From: Sporosarcina sp. FSL K6-2383
GTDB lineage: Bacteria > Bacillota > Bacilli > Bacillales_A > Planococcaceae
Length of the DNA: 64,000 nucleotides
Direction of reading: 5' to 3'
Assembly: GCF_038618305.1 (NCBI RefSeq)
Contig: NZ_CP152017.1
Location: 597,501 to 661,500 of the forward strand
In this document: in pieces, positions 1-9,667 of the stretch
Layout: every line of letters begins with the position of its first letter
Position numbering within the stretch: the first letter of the stretch is position 1
Notes under the pieces: model-generated
Databases searched by the model: none
What the model was told of the DNA's origin: nothing
The model's input: the letters and a program-made list of their open reading frames with translations, nothing else
Translations under genes and position numbers: made by a program

Positions 1-1045
<1,045 letters not shown>

Positions 1046-1127
1046 TCTAGTAAAAAGGGCAGGTTGGCCCTGATTTGTGAAACACACTGTCGTATTATTC
1101 AGTTTTGAGTGAACAAGCTCAACATAG

Positions 1128-1243
<116 letters not shown>

Positions 1244-1250
1244 ACATGGT

Positions 1251-1277
1251 CATTACCAATTAGGTAATGGCTTTTTT
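1251..1277 (+). terminator. rRNA operon terminator
   Basis: A perfect 7-bp stem (CATTACC / GGTAATG) with a 5-nt loop is followed by GCTTTTTT. It closes the rRNA operon. Confidence 0.85.
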
Positions 1278-1442
1278 AGTACCTAAAAAAACCAAAGGTT
1301 CATCTTTTGAACTAGTTCAATGGAATGCGAGAAAGGTGAGGTGTGGTGGAGTTCGAGGAAGCGAAGGTAGGAGGATCGGAGCGAAAGCCGTTACGAAGAA
1401 CGGCTTTTGCAAACAAAAGCGAAGCGTTGAGAGCATGGATTT

Positions 1443-1516
<74 letters not shown>

Positions 1517-1522
1517 CATGGT

Positions 1523-1549
1523 CATTACCACTGGGTAATGGCTTTTTTT
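1523..1549 (+). terminator. duplicated rRNA-type terminator
   Basis: The stem CATTACC / GGTAATG is followed by GCTTTTTTT. It is a copy of the terminator at 1251-1277 and was carried along with the 5S relic. Confidence 0.8.
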
Positions 1550-1645
1550 ATGCTTATTTTTAATCCGTAAACTTTCTTATCCTTTCCTTTGGTTATCCTG
1601 TTGTCTTATTCCGAATAGGGTATATTGAAGTAGAGAGGTGAATGG

Positions 1646-2455
1646 ATGTTTATTATTCGAAATGTCGTAAGTCGCTTTTTCAAGGAGCGTTTTTTTGATC
1701 AGGCAGCGCAGACAGCGTATTATCTTTTACTGTCGATGTTTCCGTTTCTTATTTTTATCTTTTCCTTGCTAAGTTTGTTTCCGGTGAATGAAGAAATGCT
1801 TCTGTTGTTTCTTAGACCCTTTACTCCGAATGAAGCATTCGTTATTATTGAAAGAAATGTCCAAATGGTTTTGAATAAAGGACAGGGGAAACTGCTGTAT
1901 ACGAGCCTTGCAGCGGCATTTTGGATATCCTCGATGGCAGTTCAGTCGTTAGCCCGATCATTGGATTTAGCAAATGGCTATGAGAGACGCTATGCATTTT
2001 GGAAAGTACTCCTACGTGATCTTAGAGTGACGCTTGTCTTTATGCTTGTCATACCGCTGTCGCTGTTCCTGCCAATCATCGAGAAGGCATTGTATAGAGT
2101 TGTAACTTATTATGATACGATTGAACAGTGGCAAGGGTGGTTATATGTTTGGCCCAATGTGAAATGGGGGCTAGGCACACTTTTTTTGTTGTTGTTTTTC
2201 CTATTATTTTATATGGTTGTGCCAACAGGAAAAATGAGGTTGAAGGAAGTACTTCCGGGTGCTATTTTTTCAGCGCTTGGCTGGCAATTGTTTTCATTGG
2301 TATTTGGGGATTATGTATCGAATGTTGATTACACATTGTTATATGGCCAGTTGTCAGGAATTATATTACTTGTTCTTTGGTTTTATTTATCGGCAGTTAT
2401 TATATTATTATCGGGTTTGTTGAATGCAGAATGGCGAGGGAGGAGGAAGAGATGA
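1646..2455 (+). CDS. YihY/BrkB family inner membrane protein
   Basis: Integral membrane protein of 269 residues, the usual length of the YihY/UPF0761 family (formerly called ribonuclease BN). The N-terminal motif FFDQAAQTAYYLLLSMFPFL matches the conserved family start. Several hydrophobic segments follow, and the family signature GAIFSALGWQLFSLVF is near residues 210-225. Function is unresolved in the family; an RNase role has been discounted. The ATG at 1646 follows GAGAGGTG. Its stop overlaps the start of the response regulator, which implies co-transcription with the two-component system. Confidence 0.88.
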   Translation: MFIIRNVVSRFFKERFFDQAAQTAYYLLLSMFPFLIFIFSLLSLFPVNEEMLLLFLRPFTPNEAFVIIERNVQMVLNKGQGKLLYTSLAAAFWISSMAVQSLARSLDLANGYERRYAFWKVLLRDLRVTLVFMLVIPLSLFLPIIEKALYRVVTYYDTIEQWQGWLYVWPNVKWGLGTLFLLLFFLLFYMVVPTGKMRLKEVLPGAIFSALGWQLFSLVFGDYVSNVDYTLLYGQLSGIILLVLWFYLSAVIILLSGLLNAEWRGRRKR

Positions 2456-3126
2456 TGAAAATACTTGTGGTGGACGATGATCCAAATATCTTAGAGTTGG
2501 TCAGTATTCAATTGATGCAGGCAGGATATACGGTTCTCAAGGCGGCGGATGGCCTCGAGGCAATGGAGCTATTGGAGACGGATATGCCAGATTTAGCGGT
2601 AATAGACGTGATGATGCCGAGAATGGATGGCTATACATTGACGAAGAAGCTAAGAGCCGAGGCAGATATACCGGTTTTATTGCTGACGGCTAAGGGAGAA
2701 TTGGAAGATAAAGAGAAGGGCTTCCTTGCGGGATCTGATGATTATGTTGTGAAACCGTTCGAGCCGAAGGAATTATTATTTCGGATCAATGCTATTTTAC
2801 GTAGATATGATAAGGCGGTCGATGTGTTTATTGAGGCGGGACCACTGAAAATTAATCGGCAGAGCTATGAGATAGCCGTAGGCAAAAAGGTATTGCTTCC
2901 ACCGCTGAAAGAGTTTGAGTTGTTGTCAGTGTTAGCGTCAAAGCCGAATCATGTGTTTGCGCGTGAACTATTGTTAGAGCGGGTGTGGGGTTATGATTAT
3001 GAAGGTGATGAACAGACATTAAATGTGCATATTAAAAGATTGCGGGAAAAACTGGGCAAGCTAACGGAAGAAGTGAAGATTTCGACGGTACGTGGGGTTG
3101 GATATAAGCTAGAGGTTTCTTCGTGA
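2452..3126 (+). CDS. OmpR/PhoB-type response regulator
   Basis: Receiver domain plus C-terminal winged helix, 224 residues from the chosen start. The acidic pocket VVDDDP is at residues 6-11, the phospho-acceptor is Asp52 in IDVMMPRMDGY, and the conserved Lys is in DDYVVKPFEP. The DNA-binding end VHIKRLREKL...VRGVGYKL is typical of OmpR-type regulators. The ATGATG at 2452/2455 sits just after AGGAGGAAGA and overlaps the yihY stop; the longer open frame upstream lies inside yihY and is not used. The stop overlaps the GTG of the kinase. The direct repeats near 4510 are a likely target. Confidence 0.93.
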   Translation: MMKILVVDDDPNILELVSIQLMQAGYTVLKAADGLEAMELLETDMPDLAVIDVMMPRMDGYTLTKKLRAEADIPVLLLTAKGELEDKEKGFLAGSDDYVVKPFEPKELLFRINAILRRYDKAVDVFIEAGPLKINRQSYEIAVGKKVLLPPLKEFELLSVLASKPNHVFARELLLERVWGYDYEGDEQTLNVHIKRLREKLGKLTEEVKISTVRGVGYKLEVSS

Positions 3127-4502
3127 GGTCGTTGTACGGTAAGTTCATTGCTATGACGGCTGCAATTATGGTGATTAGTGGCCTTATTGCATTTTTGTCG
3201 ATCAATACATATTATCACCAGTATTTGAAGGGGCAAAACGATGAGAAAAATATGACCATTGCAAAGAACGTTGCGTCTTTTATCCAATCGAATGAGGGAT
3301 TGGATCTCGATGATTATTTAACGACACAGTCGGCAGTGGGCTATAAGTTGTATGTTGTGGATGAACAACGACAGGTGATAGAGTATGGAGAGCCATTTCG
3401 TGTTGAAAATTTATCAGAAAAAGCGATAGATCAGGTATTGAATGGGGAAATCTATCACGGGATGAGGGATCTTCCAGGCGAAACGTTTGTGACAGGTTTT
3501 TTCTCGAATGAGTCGGCCAATACAGTGGGTGTGCCGTTTGACTATGAGGGAAAAGCCTACGCTCTTTTTTTACGTCCAGATATTAAAATGCTATTTACTG
3601 AAGTGCATTATATCCTTGGAGGTATGGTGTTGGTCATGGCGGTGATTAGTTTGTTATCAATGTTAATAGTGGCGAAGAAGCTGATTGATCCGATTACTGC
3701 GCTGACGGTTGCGACGAAAAGGGTTGGAGAAGAGCAGTTTACGGGTACTCTTGATATCAATCGAAAAGATGAGATTGGGCAGCTGGCGAACAGTTTTCAG
3801 CAGATGACGGAAAAGCTGAGTGAAAATGATCGGATACGCAAAGAGTTTATCAGTGATGTGTCGCATGATTTTCAATCGCCATTGCTCAATATAAAAGGCT
3901 ATGCACAGCTATTATTAGATGATCAGTTGACGGAGGAGTTGCGAAGAAATTATGCAAATGTTATTCAATCTGAAACGGAACGCTTGTCTTCATTGACGAA
4001 GCAGTTATTGTTGTTGACTTCGTTGGATCAGTTATCGTCTCCGTTGGAAATGAAAACCTTTGCTTTGGATGAACAGCTGATGGAGATTGTTCGTAAGTAT
4101 AGATGGTTGCTGGAAGAAAAGGAAAAGTCATTGTCGATGGACATTGATGAGGTCCGTTATATGGGTGATCCAGCGTTTCTTGAAAAAGTATGGGAGAACC
4201 TGGTGCTGAATGCGTTGAAATATACGGAAATTGGCGGGACCATTGATATTTTATTGACGGAACAGAATAACGAGATTACGGTAATGGTTCGTGATACGGG
4301 TATTGGGATTAGCGAGGAGTCGATTCGACGGATATTCGACCGTTTTTACCGGGCGGATGATTCGCGAACGCAGGAAACGGGTGGGACGGGACTTGGATTA
4401 TCGATTGTTCAACAGGTTGTGAAGCTGCATGATGGAACGATTGATGTTGTTAGTCAGATAGGAGAAGGTACGACTTTCACGGTGCGATTGCCAAAATTGT
4501 AA
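3123..4502 (+). CDS. Two-component sensor histidine kinase
   Basis: Membrane sensor kinase, 459 residues, GTG start overlapping the regulator stop. Order: N-terminal TM helix (about 7-28), extracytoplasmic sensor region, second TM (about 165-185), HAMP, HisKA with phospho-acceptor His248 in SDVSHDFQSP, and HATPase_c with VWENLVLNALKY (N box), DTGIGI and GTGLGLSIV. The H-box reads HDFQSP where HELRTP is common; the His is intact, so autokinase activity is expected. It resembles kinases paired with YkoG-like regulators. The signal sensed is unknown. Confidence 0.92.
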   Translation: MRSLYGKFIAMTAAIMVISGLIAFLSINTYYHQYLKGQNDEKNMTIAKNVASFIQSNEGLDLDDYLTTQSAVGYKLYVVDEQRQVIEYGEPFRVENLSEKAIDQVLNGEIYHGMRDLPGETFVTGFFSNESANTVGVPFDYEGKAYALFLRPDIKMLFTEVHYILGGMVLVMAVISLLSMLIVAKKLIDPITALTVATKRVGEEQFTGTLDINRKDEIGQLANSFQQMTEKLSENDRIRKEFISDVSHDFQSPLLNIKGYAQLLLDDQLTEELRRNYANVIQSETERLSSLTKQLLLLTSLDQLSSPLEMKTFALDEQLMEIVRKYRWLLEEKEKSLSMDIDEVRYMGDPAFLEKVWENLVLNALKYTEIGGTIDILLTEQNNEITVMVRDTGIGISEESIRRIFDRFYRADDSRTQETGGTGLGLSIVQQVVKLHDGTIDVVSQIGEGTTFTVRLPKL

Positions 4503-4507
4503 TGTCC

Positions 4508-4553
4508 CGTTCATCTTCCGTTCATGTTGGGTGTTTACAATAAAGGGTATAAC
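4508..4553 (+). promoter_or_regulatory. Likely response-regulator site and promoter
   Basis: Two identical heptamers CGTTCAT at 4508-4514 and 4519-4525 are 11 bp apart, one DNA turn, the spacing used by OmpR/PhoB-type regulators. A -10-like TATAAC lies at 4548-4553 with no good -35, as expected for an activated promoter. It sits between the two-component genes and the small membrane protein, so the neighbouring regulator is the obvious candidate (inference). Confidence 0.5.
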
Positions 4554-4578
4554 ATGGATGACATAGGAGGAATTATAG

Positions 4579-4974
4579 ATGGAAGAAAAATGGAGTTTAC
4601 GGTTAATACGTGTCGCGGCAATTTTTGGTTTGATCGGGACATTTTTAGGATCACATATGGCAGGAGCGGGATCATACGCATTCCGTCCGATTCACGCGCA
4701 TATTTTATTGGTCGGCTGGTTGTCGTTATTTGCATGGGGCGTTTTTTACAAGATTTACAAAGTTCGGGCGAAAAAGCTGGTGGCACTACATGGTTGGACG
4801 GGTATTATCGGAGCGATTGGTCTAACGTCAGGTATGTGGCTTCAATTTATGAAGCCGTTTAATGTCAATGACACCGTGGCACTGATTTTCTATATTGTAG
4901 GTGGAACTGTATTACTAATTAGCTTTGCATTGTTTGTGGTCATTACATTTATGACGGAGAAAAAGGGTTCATAA
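4579..4974 (+). CDS. Small four-TM membrane protein, haem-copper oxidase-like motif
   Basis: 131 residues with four hydrophobic segments. The second segment carries RPIHAHILLVGWLSLFAWG, which resembles the HxH...GW helix seen in haem-copper oxidase subunit I and NnrS-like haem proteins. Haem binding is therefore possible but unproven. The ATG at 4579 follows AGGAGGAATT. It is the only gene between the two-component system and a strong terminator, behind a candidate response-regulator site, so it may be the system's main target. Exact family not recognised. Confidence 0.75.
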   Translation: MEEKWSLRLIRVAAIFGLIGTFLGSHMAGAGSYAFRPIHAHILLVGWLSLFAWGVFYKIYKVRAKKLVALHGWTGIIGAIGLTSGMWLQFMKPFNVNDTVALIFYIVGGTVLLISFALFVVITFMTEKKGS

Positions 4975-4979
4975 TGATG

Positions 4980-5013
4980 CCCTCCCAAAATAGAATGGGA
5001 GGGTATTTTTTTT
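4980..5013 (+). terminator. Intrinsic terminator
   Basis: The stem CCCTCCC / GGGAGGG with a 10-nt loop is followed by TATTTTTTTT. It ends the plus-strand block before the convergent thiamine transporter operon. Confidence 0.85.
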
Positions 5014-5036
5014 ATGTCCAGGCCACAGTGTTTTTA

Positions 5037-5798
5037 TCATGTAAATAAAACACCTAGCCAACAGCACGCTGTCAGTAGTGTCAAAAATAAAGTCAGTAGC
5101 ATCCAGTCAGTGAGGCGTACGGTGACAGGCTTAAAGAATTCGGAGCGTGGTTGACCTGTAAAACCACGTGCTTCCATGGCGAATGCCGCACGTTCAGCTT
5201 TTCGGACTGCAGCTGCTAGCAGGGGGATGAGCAATCTTCTCATGCCATACAGTCGTTGCCACCACCACTTTTCTGCTCCGACACCCCGCAGTCTATGAGC
5301 GTGACGGATTTGGATAAATTCGTCTTTAATAACGGGTAGAAACTGATAACCAACGAGAATGCTATAGGCGAGTTTGGGCGATAATCGCAACTGTTGCATT
5401 AAACTCATGATGAATTTGACAGGCTGTGTTGTCAAAATGAACAACAGGGAAATAGCAGAAAATGCTATAACCCGCAATGCCAGCGATAATGCTCGTGATA
5501 GCTGTTCATCAGTCACCACAATGCTGTTCCAAGTCCAAATCACGGTTCCACTTGAATCAGCAGCAAATACAATCGTCGTCCACAAATACCCGACAGCTGT
5601 CATCGAAAAAGGAATCATCAGCAAGAGCCATAACTTCCAATTGACCGCGCTACACAACAATTGCACAGTGAGGATGCCTATAAAAAACAATGCTGGTGTC
5701 CAAGGATTGAAAAACCAAGCAAGTGTCAGCATCGAAATGACAACAAAAAGAAATTTTAACGCAGGATTCATATCATGCAGCTGGTCACGAATTTTCAC
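5037..5798 (-). CDS. ykoC: ECF transporter transmembrane (T) component, YkoC-like
   Basis: 253-residue membrane subunit of an energy-coupling factor transporter (CbiQ/EcfT family). About five to six hydrophobic segments are visible, and the coupling-helix signature AAVRKAERAAFAMEARGF near residues 195-212 holds the Ala-Arg-Gly box that contacts the ATPases. It is the last gene of the TPP-riboswitch operon; its ATG overlaps the stop of the ATPase gene by 4 nt. By analogy with Bacillus YkoFEDC it imports thiamine or its hydroxymethylpyrimidine precursor. Confidence 0.88.
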   Translation of the reverse strand: MKIRDQLHDMNPALKFLFVVISMLTLAWFFNPWTPALFFIGILTVQLLCSAVNWKLWLLLMIPFSMTAVGYLWTTIVFAADSSGTVIWTWNSIVVTDEQLSRALSLALRVIAFSAISLLFILTTQPVKFIMSLMQQLRLSPKLAYSILVGYQFLPVIKDEFIQIRHAHRLRGVGAEKWWWQRLYGMRRLLIPLLAAAVRKAERAAFAMEARGFTGQPRSEFFKPVTVRLTDWMLLTLFLTLLTACCWLGVLFT

Positions 5799-7249
5799 AG
5801 ATTACCACCTCCAGTAGGTGGCAATAAGGAGTGCTCCCGCAATAATTCTTCATCTTCCCATACATCTCCCGCATCATAGCGCCCGGTCAACCGCCCTTCT
5901 TTTAATAAAAATACTGTATCCGCAACGGCTGCGGCAAATTCCATATCATGCGTTACGATGAGCAAAGCAAGTCCCTCCTCTGCACGTGTGTGAACAAGAT
6001 GATGCAGTTCCTGCAAGGCAGTTTCATCCTGTCCACTCGTCGGCTCATCCAAAAGAAGGACAGGTCGTCTTTCAGCCAGCATCGCCGCGATGGCTGTTCG
6101 CCGTTTTTGCCCATGACTAATTGCAAATGGGTGGGACTGCCGGATATCCTCCAACTTTAAACGTCGCATAATATCCTCAACCAATTCAGGTGCTACGCCC
6201 CTAGAAAAGACAATCTCATCCTCAACCCGCTGTGTCACAAACAAATGCTCAGGCGATTGGGGCACATAGCCTGGAAGGACGGCTTCTCCTACAATTCGTC
6301 CCTTTGTCATCGGCATAATGCCGCAAATTGCTTTCAACAGCGTCGACTTTCCACTGCCGTTATGCCCTGCTAGTACAGCCACCTCTCCGCTATTCAACTG
6401 GATAGACACATCTTCTAACAACATTTTCCCTTTCATTTTCACAGACACACTCTGCATGTCAAAGACTGTTGCAGCACCCCTCGAAGACCTTCTTTTTTCG
6501 AATAAAATCGGAGCTGCCACAGTGCAATTGGTTCGTTCGACAAACCCGCCAGTTACAACCTGTAAACCCCAATCGAAAAAATTTCCCCAAGTATCAAGAC
6601 GATGTTCAACTACAACGACAGTCCAGCCATACGCTCTTTGAAGTGCATCTAACCAGCCAACAAATTCATGTGCCGTCACCGGATCTAGATGTGACAAGGG
6701 TTCATCCAATAACAGAACTTCTGGTTTCATCAGAATGGCACAGGCAGTAGAGACTCGCTGCTTCATCCCACCTGAAAGTGTTTGAATGACTGTATGCCTT
6801 AAGTTACTTAGCTGTGTGACTTCTAATGCCTCCGTTATTCGCTGCTCCATCTCTCTACGTGGTACATGTAAGTTTTCAAGTGTAAAAGCCATTTCCTCTT
6901 CTACAGTTGGCATACAAAATTGCGAATCAGGATCTTGAAACACAGTGGCAACACGGGCATTGACCTCACCTGGGGCGTAGTCTTCATGGTCTTTATCCCA
7001 TAACGTAATGGTTCCGGACAGAATGCCATCGCAACTCGCCGGGTACAGGCGGTTCATCAAATAAAGTAGCGTGCTTTTGCCGCTGCCGCTTGCACCTGTA
7101 ATGACGACACGTTCCCCTTGCCGAATGGTCAAAGAAACGTCTTGTAACACGGGATTATCCTCCTCAGGAAAGCGGAAGGTGACGTTAGCGAATGCCATGA
7201 CAATGGCGGACTCAATTGCTAGTACTTGCTTTGCCCATTCAACGACCAT
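5795..7249 (-). CDS. ykoD: ECF transporter double ATPase, YkoD-like
   Basis: 484 residues with two fused ABC ATPase domains in one chain, as in YkoD. Domain 1 has Walker A GASGSGKST, signature LSGGMKQR and Walker B LLLDEPLSHLD. Domain 2 has GHNGSGKST, a degenerate signature (ISHGQKRR) and LLLDEPTSGQD. It powers import through the T and S subunits. The start at 7249 overlaps the ykoE-like gene by 11 nt; an internal ATG at 7198 (MAFANVTF) is an alternative, and neither has a clear Shine-Dalgarno site, so translational coupling is likely. Confidence 0.9.
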   Translation of the reverse strand: MVVEWAKQVLAIESAIVMAFANVTFRFPEEDNPVLQDVSLTIRQGERVVITGASGSGKSTLLYLMNRLYPASCDGILSGTITLWDKDHEDYAPGEVNARVATVFQDPDSQFCMPTVEEEMAFTLENLHVPRREMEQRITEALEVTQLSNLRHTVIQTLSGGMKQRVSTACAILMKPEVLLLDEPLSHLDPVTAHEFVGWLDALQRAYGWTVVVVEHRLDTWGNFFDWGLQVVTGGFVERTNCTVAAPILFEKRRSSRGAATVFDMQSVSVKMKGKMLLEDVSIQLNSGEVAVLAGHNGSGKSTLLKAICGIMPMTKGRIVGEAVLPGYVPQSPEHLFVTQRVEDEIVFSRGVAPELVEDIMRRLKLEDIRQSHPFAISHGQKRRTAIAAMLAERRPVLLLDEPTSGQDETALQELHHLVHTRAEEGLALLIVTHDMEFAAAVADTVFLLKEGRLTGRYDAGDVWEDEELLREHSLLPPTGGGNL

Positions 7250-7850
7250 GCTGAACTGTTACTTTCTGCTTGCGATTTGGTTTATCCCTAGAAATGGCAT
7301 AGCCACGTAGTGCACCTGTCGCAAGAAGACCGTCAGATACCCATTTCCCACCAAGTCCGGCAATCAGCGCACCACTCATAATTCGTAGACCAAACATGAG
7401 AGCAACATAAGAAGGGGAGAGCGCTGCATAACCCGACACGAAATAGCTGTAGACAAAGCTAAATACCGCTGATCCCACGCCCGCCAAAATGAGCACCCAT
7501 GTATTGAATCGTTTGTAGCCTGTGGCGGCAAAGGCAGCTTCTGCCCCTAATCCTTGAATCAGTCCACTTAAAATCAGTCGCGGGCCAACTGCATTACCAA
7601 TCATCACTTCAATGGCGGCAGCTACGGTTTCAGACAACACGGCGGCACCAGGTTTGCGAATGATGTACATGCAAATAATCGACACAATAAACCAAATGCC
7701 AAACATCCATTCATACGCAATCGGGCCGATGAAGCCAGCCCAAATATTTCCGACATGGACGAATAGTAAATAGACAACAGCAAATACAACGGCCAGCACC
7801 GACAATAACACAACTTCTTTCAGCTTCCAGGACTTCAACAAGTCAGGCAC
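7239..7850 (-). CDS. ykoE: ECF transporter substrate-binding (S) component, YkoE-like
   Basis: 203-residue hydrophobic protein with five to six membrane segments, matching YkoE-type S components. The segment NAVGPRLILSGLIQGLGAEA near residues 106-125 is typical. It confers specificity for hydroxymethylpyrimidine or thiamine. The gene overlaps the ykoF-like gene by 8 nt and the ATPase gene by 11 nt, so all four proteins are made from one tightly packed message. Confidence 0.88.
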   Translation of the reverse strand: MPDLLKSWKLKEVVLLSVLAVVFAVVYLLFVHVGNIWAGFIGPIAYEWMFGIWFIVSIICMYIIRKPGAAVLSETVAAAIEVMIGNAVGPRLILSGLIQGLGAEAAFAATGYKRFNTWVLILAGVGSAVFSFVYSYFVSGYAALSPSYVALMFGLRIMSGALIAGLGGKWVSDGLLATGALRGYAISRDKPNRKQKVTVQHGR

Positions 7851-8448
7851 CGCCTTTGTGTGAAGGACTATTGATGCTCATATTAACCGTCATGACGAGA
7901 TGTCGATGTTCCGCGGAGCGTGCCTCGGAAAAAGACTCTTCTAAAAATGTAAAAACCTCATGAATATCCCCGTGCAAGCCGCTGGCATAATGCATACTCG
8001 TGTTAAAGACACCTTGTTCCTTCGCACGCTCTACTTCTTTATAAATGACCGACATATAATCCGGATTGTTCATCGGATACAAAGCAAACTGTGAGGATAC
8101 ATATTGTCGTAAGTCTTTCACTAGTGGTTCATTTAATCGAACATCATCTTTTTCTAAATAAACATCCCCCGCAGTATCACCAGGACAGCCGACTGAAAAA
8201 GTACCGTTAAAGGCGACATGTGTCCCCGTTTTTGCAGCGTGTAACACAATAGCCTTGGCCGTATCAAAAACATGAATCTCTTTGCCACGTATGACCGTAC
8301 TGACATCATCGGTGTGCATCCACACATTGGACGTATCTGCTTTCGATAATGCGCCTTTAATGATTTCTACAAAATTGTCCGCCATTGGATGAAGCGAAAA
8401 CCGCAATCCAATAATCGGGCTCGTTCCACAAGAAAATGCTGTTTCCAT
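7843..8448 (-). CDS. ykoF: YkoF-like thiamine/HMP-binding protein
   Basis: 201-residue soluble protein of the YkoF family, two tandem ferredoxin-like domains that bind thiamine or its pyrimidine. It opens with CGTSPIIGLRFSLHPMAD and the second domain starts near VAFNGTFSVGCPGD. First gene of the operon, about 30 nt downstream of the riboswitch terminator. It has no signal peptide and presumably handles the substrate in the cytoplasm or at the transporter. Confidence 0.88.
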   Translation of the reverse strand: METAFSCGTSPIIGLRFSLHPMADNFVEIIKGALSKADTSNVWMHTDDVSTVIRGKEIHVFDTAKAIVLHAAKTGTHVAFNGTFSVGCPGDTAGDVYLEKDDVRLNEPLVKDLRQYVSSQFALYPMNNPDYMSVIYKEVERAKEQGVFNTSMHYASGLHGDIHEVFTFLEESFSEARSAEHRHLVMTVNMSINSPSHKGGA

Positions 8449-8474
8449 AACTATTTCCCCCTATTTTACTCCAC

Positions 8475-8503
8475 AAAAAAAGCCACATCCGTGAAGATGC
8501 AGC
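8475..8503 (-). terminator. TPP riboswitch terminator
   Basis: Read on the minus strand, GCTGCATC and GATGTGGC form an 8-bp stem (two G-U pairs) with a 6-nt loop and a 7-T tail. It lies between the aptamer and the first gene and is the expression platform. Confidence 0.85.
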
Positions 8504-8539
8504 CCTCCTGCGCATAGGTGACCTACGGCAAAAGTAACC

Positions 8540-8630
8540 GCACTTCCCCACGCCAGTATTACCTGGTTCGAGTTATAAGGGATCGGAGCAAAAGCTCTCA
8601 TCTCAGCCGAAAATAGGCACCCCTAGTGCA
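8540..8630 (-). promoter_or_regulatory. TPP riboswitch (THI box)
   Basis: On the minus strand the conserved blocks appear in order: GGGGTGCC, GGCTGAGATGAG, GAACCAGGTAATACTGG, CGTGGGGAAG. P1 is closed by GCACT / AGTGC. With the terminator at 8475-8503 it should switch off the ykoFEDC operon when thiamine pyrophosphate is plentiful. Confidence 0.95.
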
Positions 8631-8768
8631 GAAAACGTATGTGATTTTGATTGTAAAGTTTGTATTATGCTGAATCGACTCCAGCGCATTCAGTGTAAAG
8701 GAAGGAATGGCGTTTGTAAAGTGTAAGATAAATGTAACCAGTTCCAGATGACTCTCGAAACTACTTGC

Positions 8769-8821
8769 TTGACAATACGTGGTTACAATTATATAGTTTG
8801 TTACGTAAAGTAAGTATTGTC
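8769..8821 (+). promoter_or_regulatory. Promoter with flanking inverted repeat
   Basis: TTGACA (8769-8774), a 17-nt spacer and TATAGT (8792-8797) form a near-consensus sigma-A promoter. An 8-bp inverted repeat GACAATAC (8771-8778) / GTATTGTC (8814-8821) brackets the core, and a perfect palindrome TTACGTAA (8801-8808) lies at the expected start of transcription. This looks like repressor control of the FMN reductase gene; the regulator is not identified. Confidence 0.7.
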
Positions 8822-8923
8822 GTTTGAAAAAGTAAATAAATTATATGGGTGGTTATCAAAGTGGGATTTTTCGACAGACTATTCGACAGACTATTCGGTA
8901 GATCAACTGAGGAGGAAAAAACA

Positions 8924-9481
8924 ATGACAAATGTAAAATTGAAAATCGGTATTGTTCAAGGTAGTGTACGTGTAGGACGCAACGGTGATGCTGTAGCAAA
9001 ATGGATGAATGAGTTCGCAAACAAACGTAATGATGCAGAGTATGAAATTGTAGACCTTGCTGATTACAACCTGCCATTCTTAGGCTCAGCAAATGCACAA
9101 CCGGATGCTGAAGCACAAATCAAAGCGTGGTCAGAAAAAATGGCTTCTTTCGATGGTTATGTTTTCGTTACACCTGAATATAACCATGCAATTGGTGGCG
9201 CACTAAAAAATGCGTTGGACTTCTTGAACCCAGAATTGAACAACAAAGCAGCTGGCTTCGTTGGATATGGTAGCTTGGGTGGTACACGTGCACATGAAAA
9301 TCTACGTCTAATCCTAGGTGAACTACAAGTTGCTGACGTTCGTACAGCGGTGACGTTCTCCCTGATGTCCGACTTTGAAAACATGAGCGTATTCAAGCCT
9401 GCTGATTACCATGCAGACAATGCAAACGCTATGCTTGACCAAGTTCTTGCTTGGAGTGGCGCATTAAAAACTGTACGATAA
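8924..9481 (+). CDS. NADPH-dependent FMN reductase
   Basis: Flavodoxin-fold reductase using NAD(P)H to reduce FMN, azo dyes or quinones. From the chosen start it has 185 residues: FMN phosphate loop GSVRVGRNGDAVAKW, then VTPEYNHAIGGALKNALDFL, the family signature. ATG 8924 follows an ideal AGGAGG. The frame stays open upstream to a GTG at 8861 or 8849, adding a GFFDRLF leader that recurs in the paralogue at 54618, so a longer form is possible. The next gene is a luciferase-like monooxygenase that would use the reduced flavin. Confidence 0.9.
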   Translation: MTNVKLKIGIVQGSVRVGRNGDAVAKWMNEFANKRNDAEYEIVDLADYNLPFLGSANAQPDAEAQIKAWSEKMASFDGYVFVTPEYNHAIGGALKNALDFLNPELNNKAAGFVGYGSLGGTRAHENLRLILGELQVADVRTAVTFSLMSDFENMSVFKPADYHADNANAMLDQVLAWSGALKTVR

Positions 9482-9495
9482 TAAAGGATGTTCAT

Positions 9496-9536
9496 ACTGT
9501 ATGCAGACATAATTCAAAACTATGTCTACATACAGT
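9496..9536 (+). terminator. Hairpin after FMN reductase gene
   Basis: ACTGTATG/CATACAGT and AGACATA/TATGTCT form a 15-bp stem with one mismatch, 15 nt after the stop. The following T-run is poor (GCGTTTCG), so it may be a weak terminator or an mRNA-stability hairpin between the reductase and monooxygenase genes. Confidence 0.45.
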
Positions 9537-9667
9537 GCGTTTCGTAAGTGTTGTATAGTAGGACTAAAAATCGTACATACAAAAGGAGATAGCTGTTCTA
9601 GATGAAATAGCAAATGCATAACATAGAAACGAACATTTTACATTTTCTCTGAAATGGAGTACAGATA

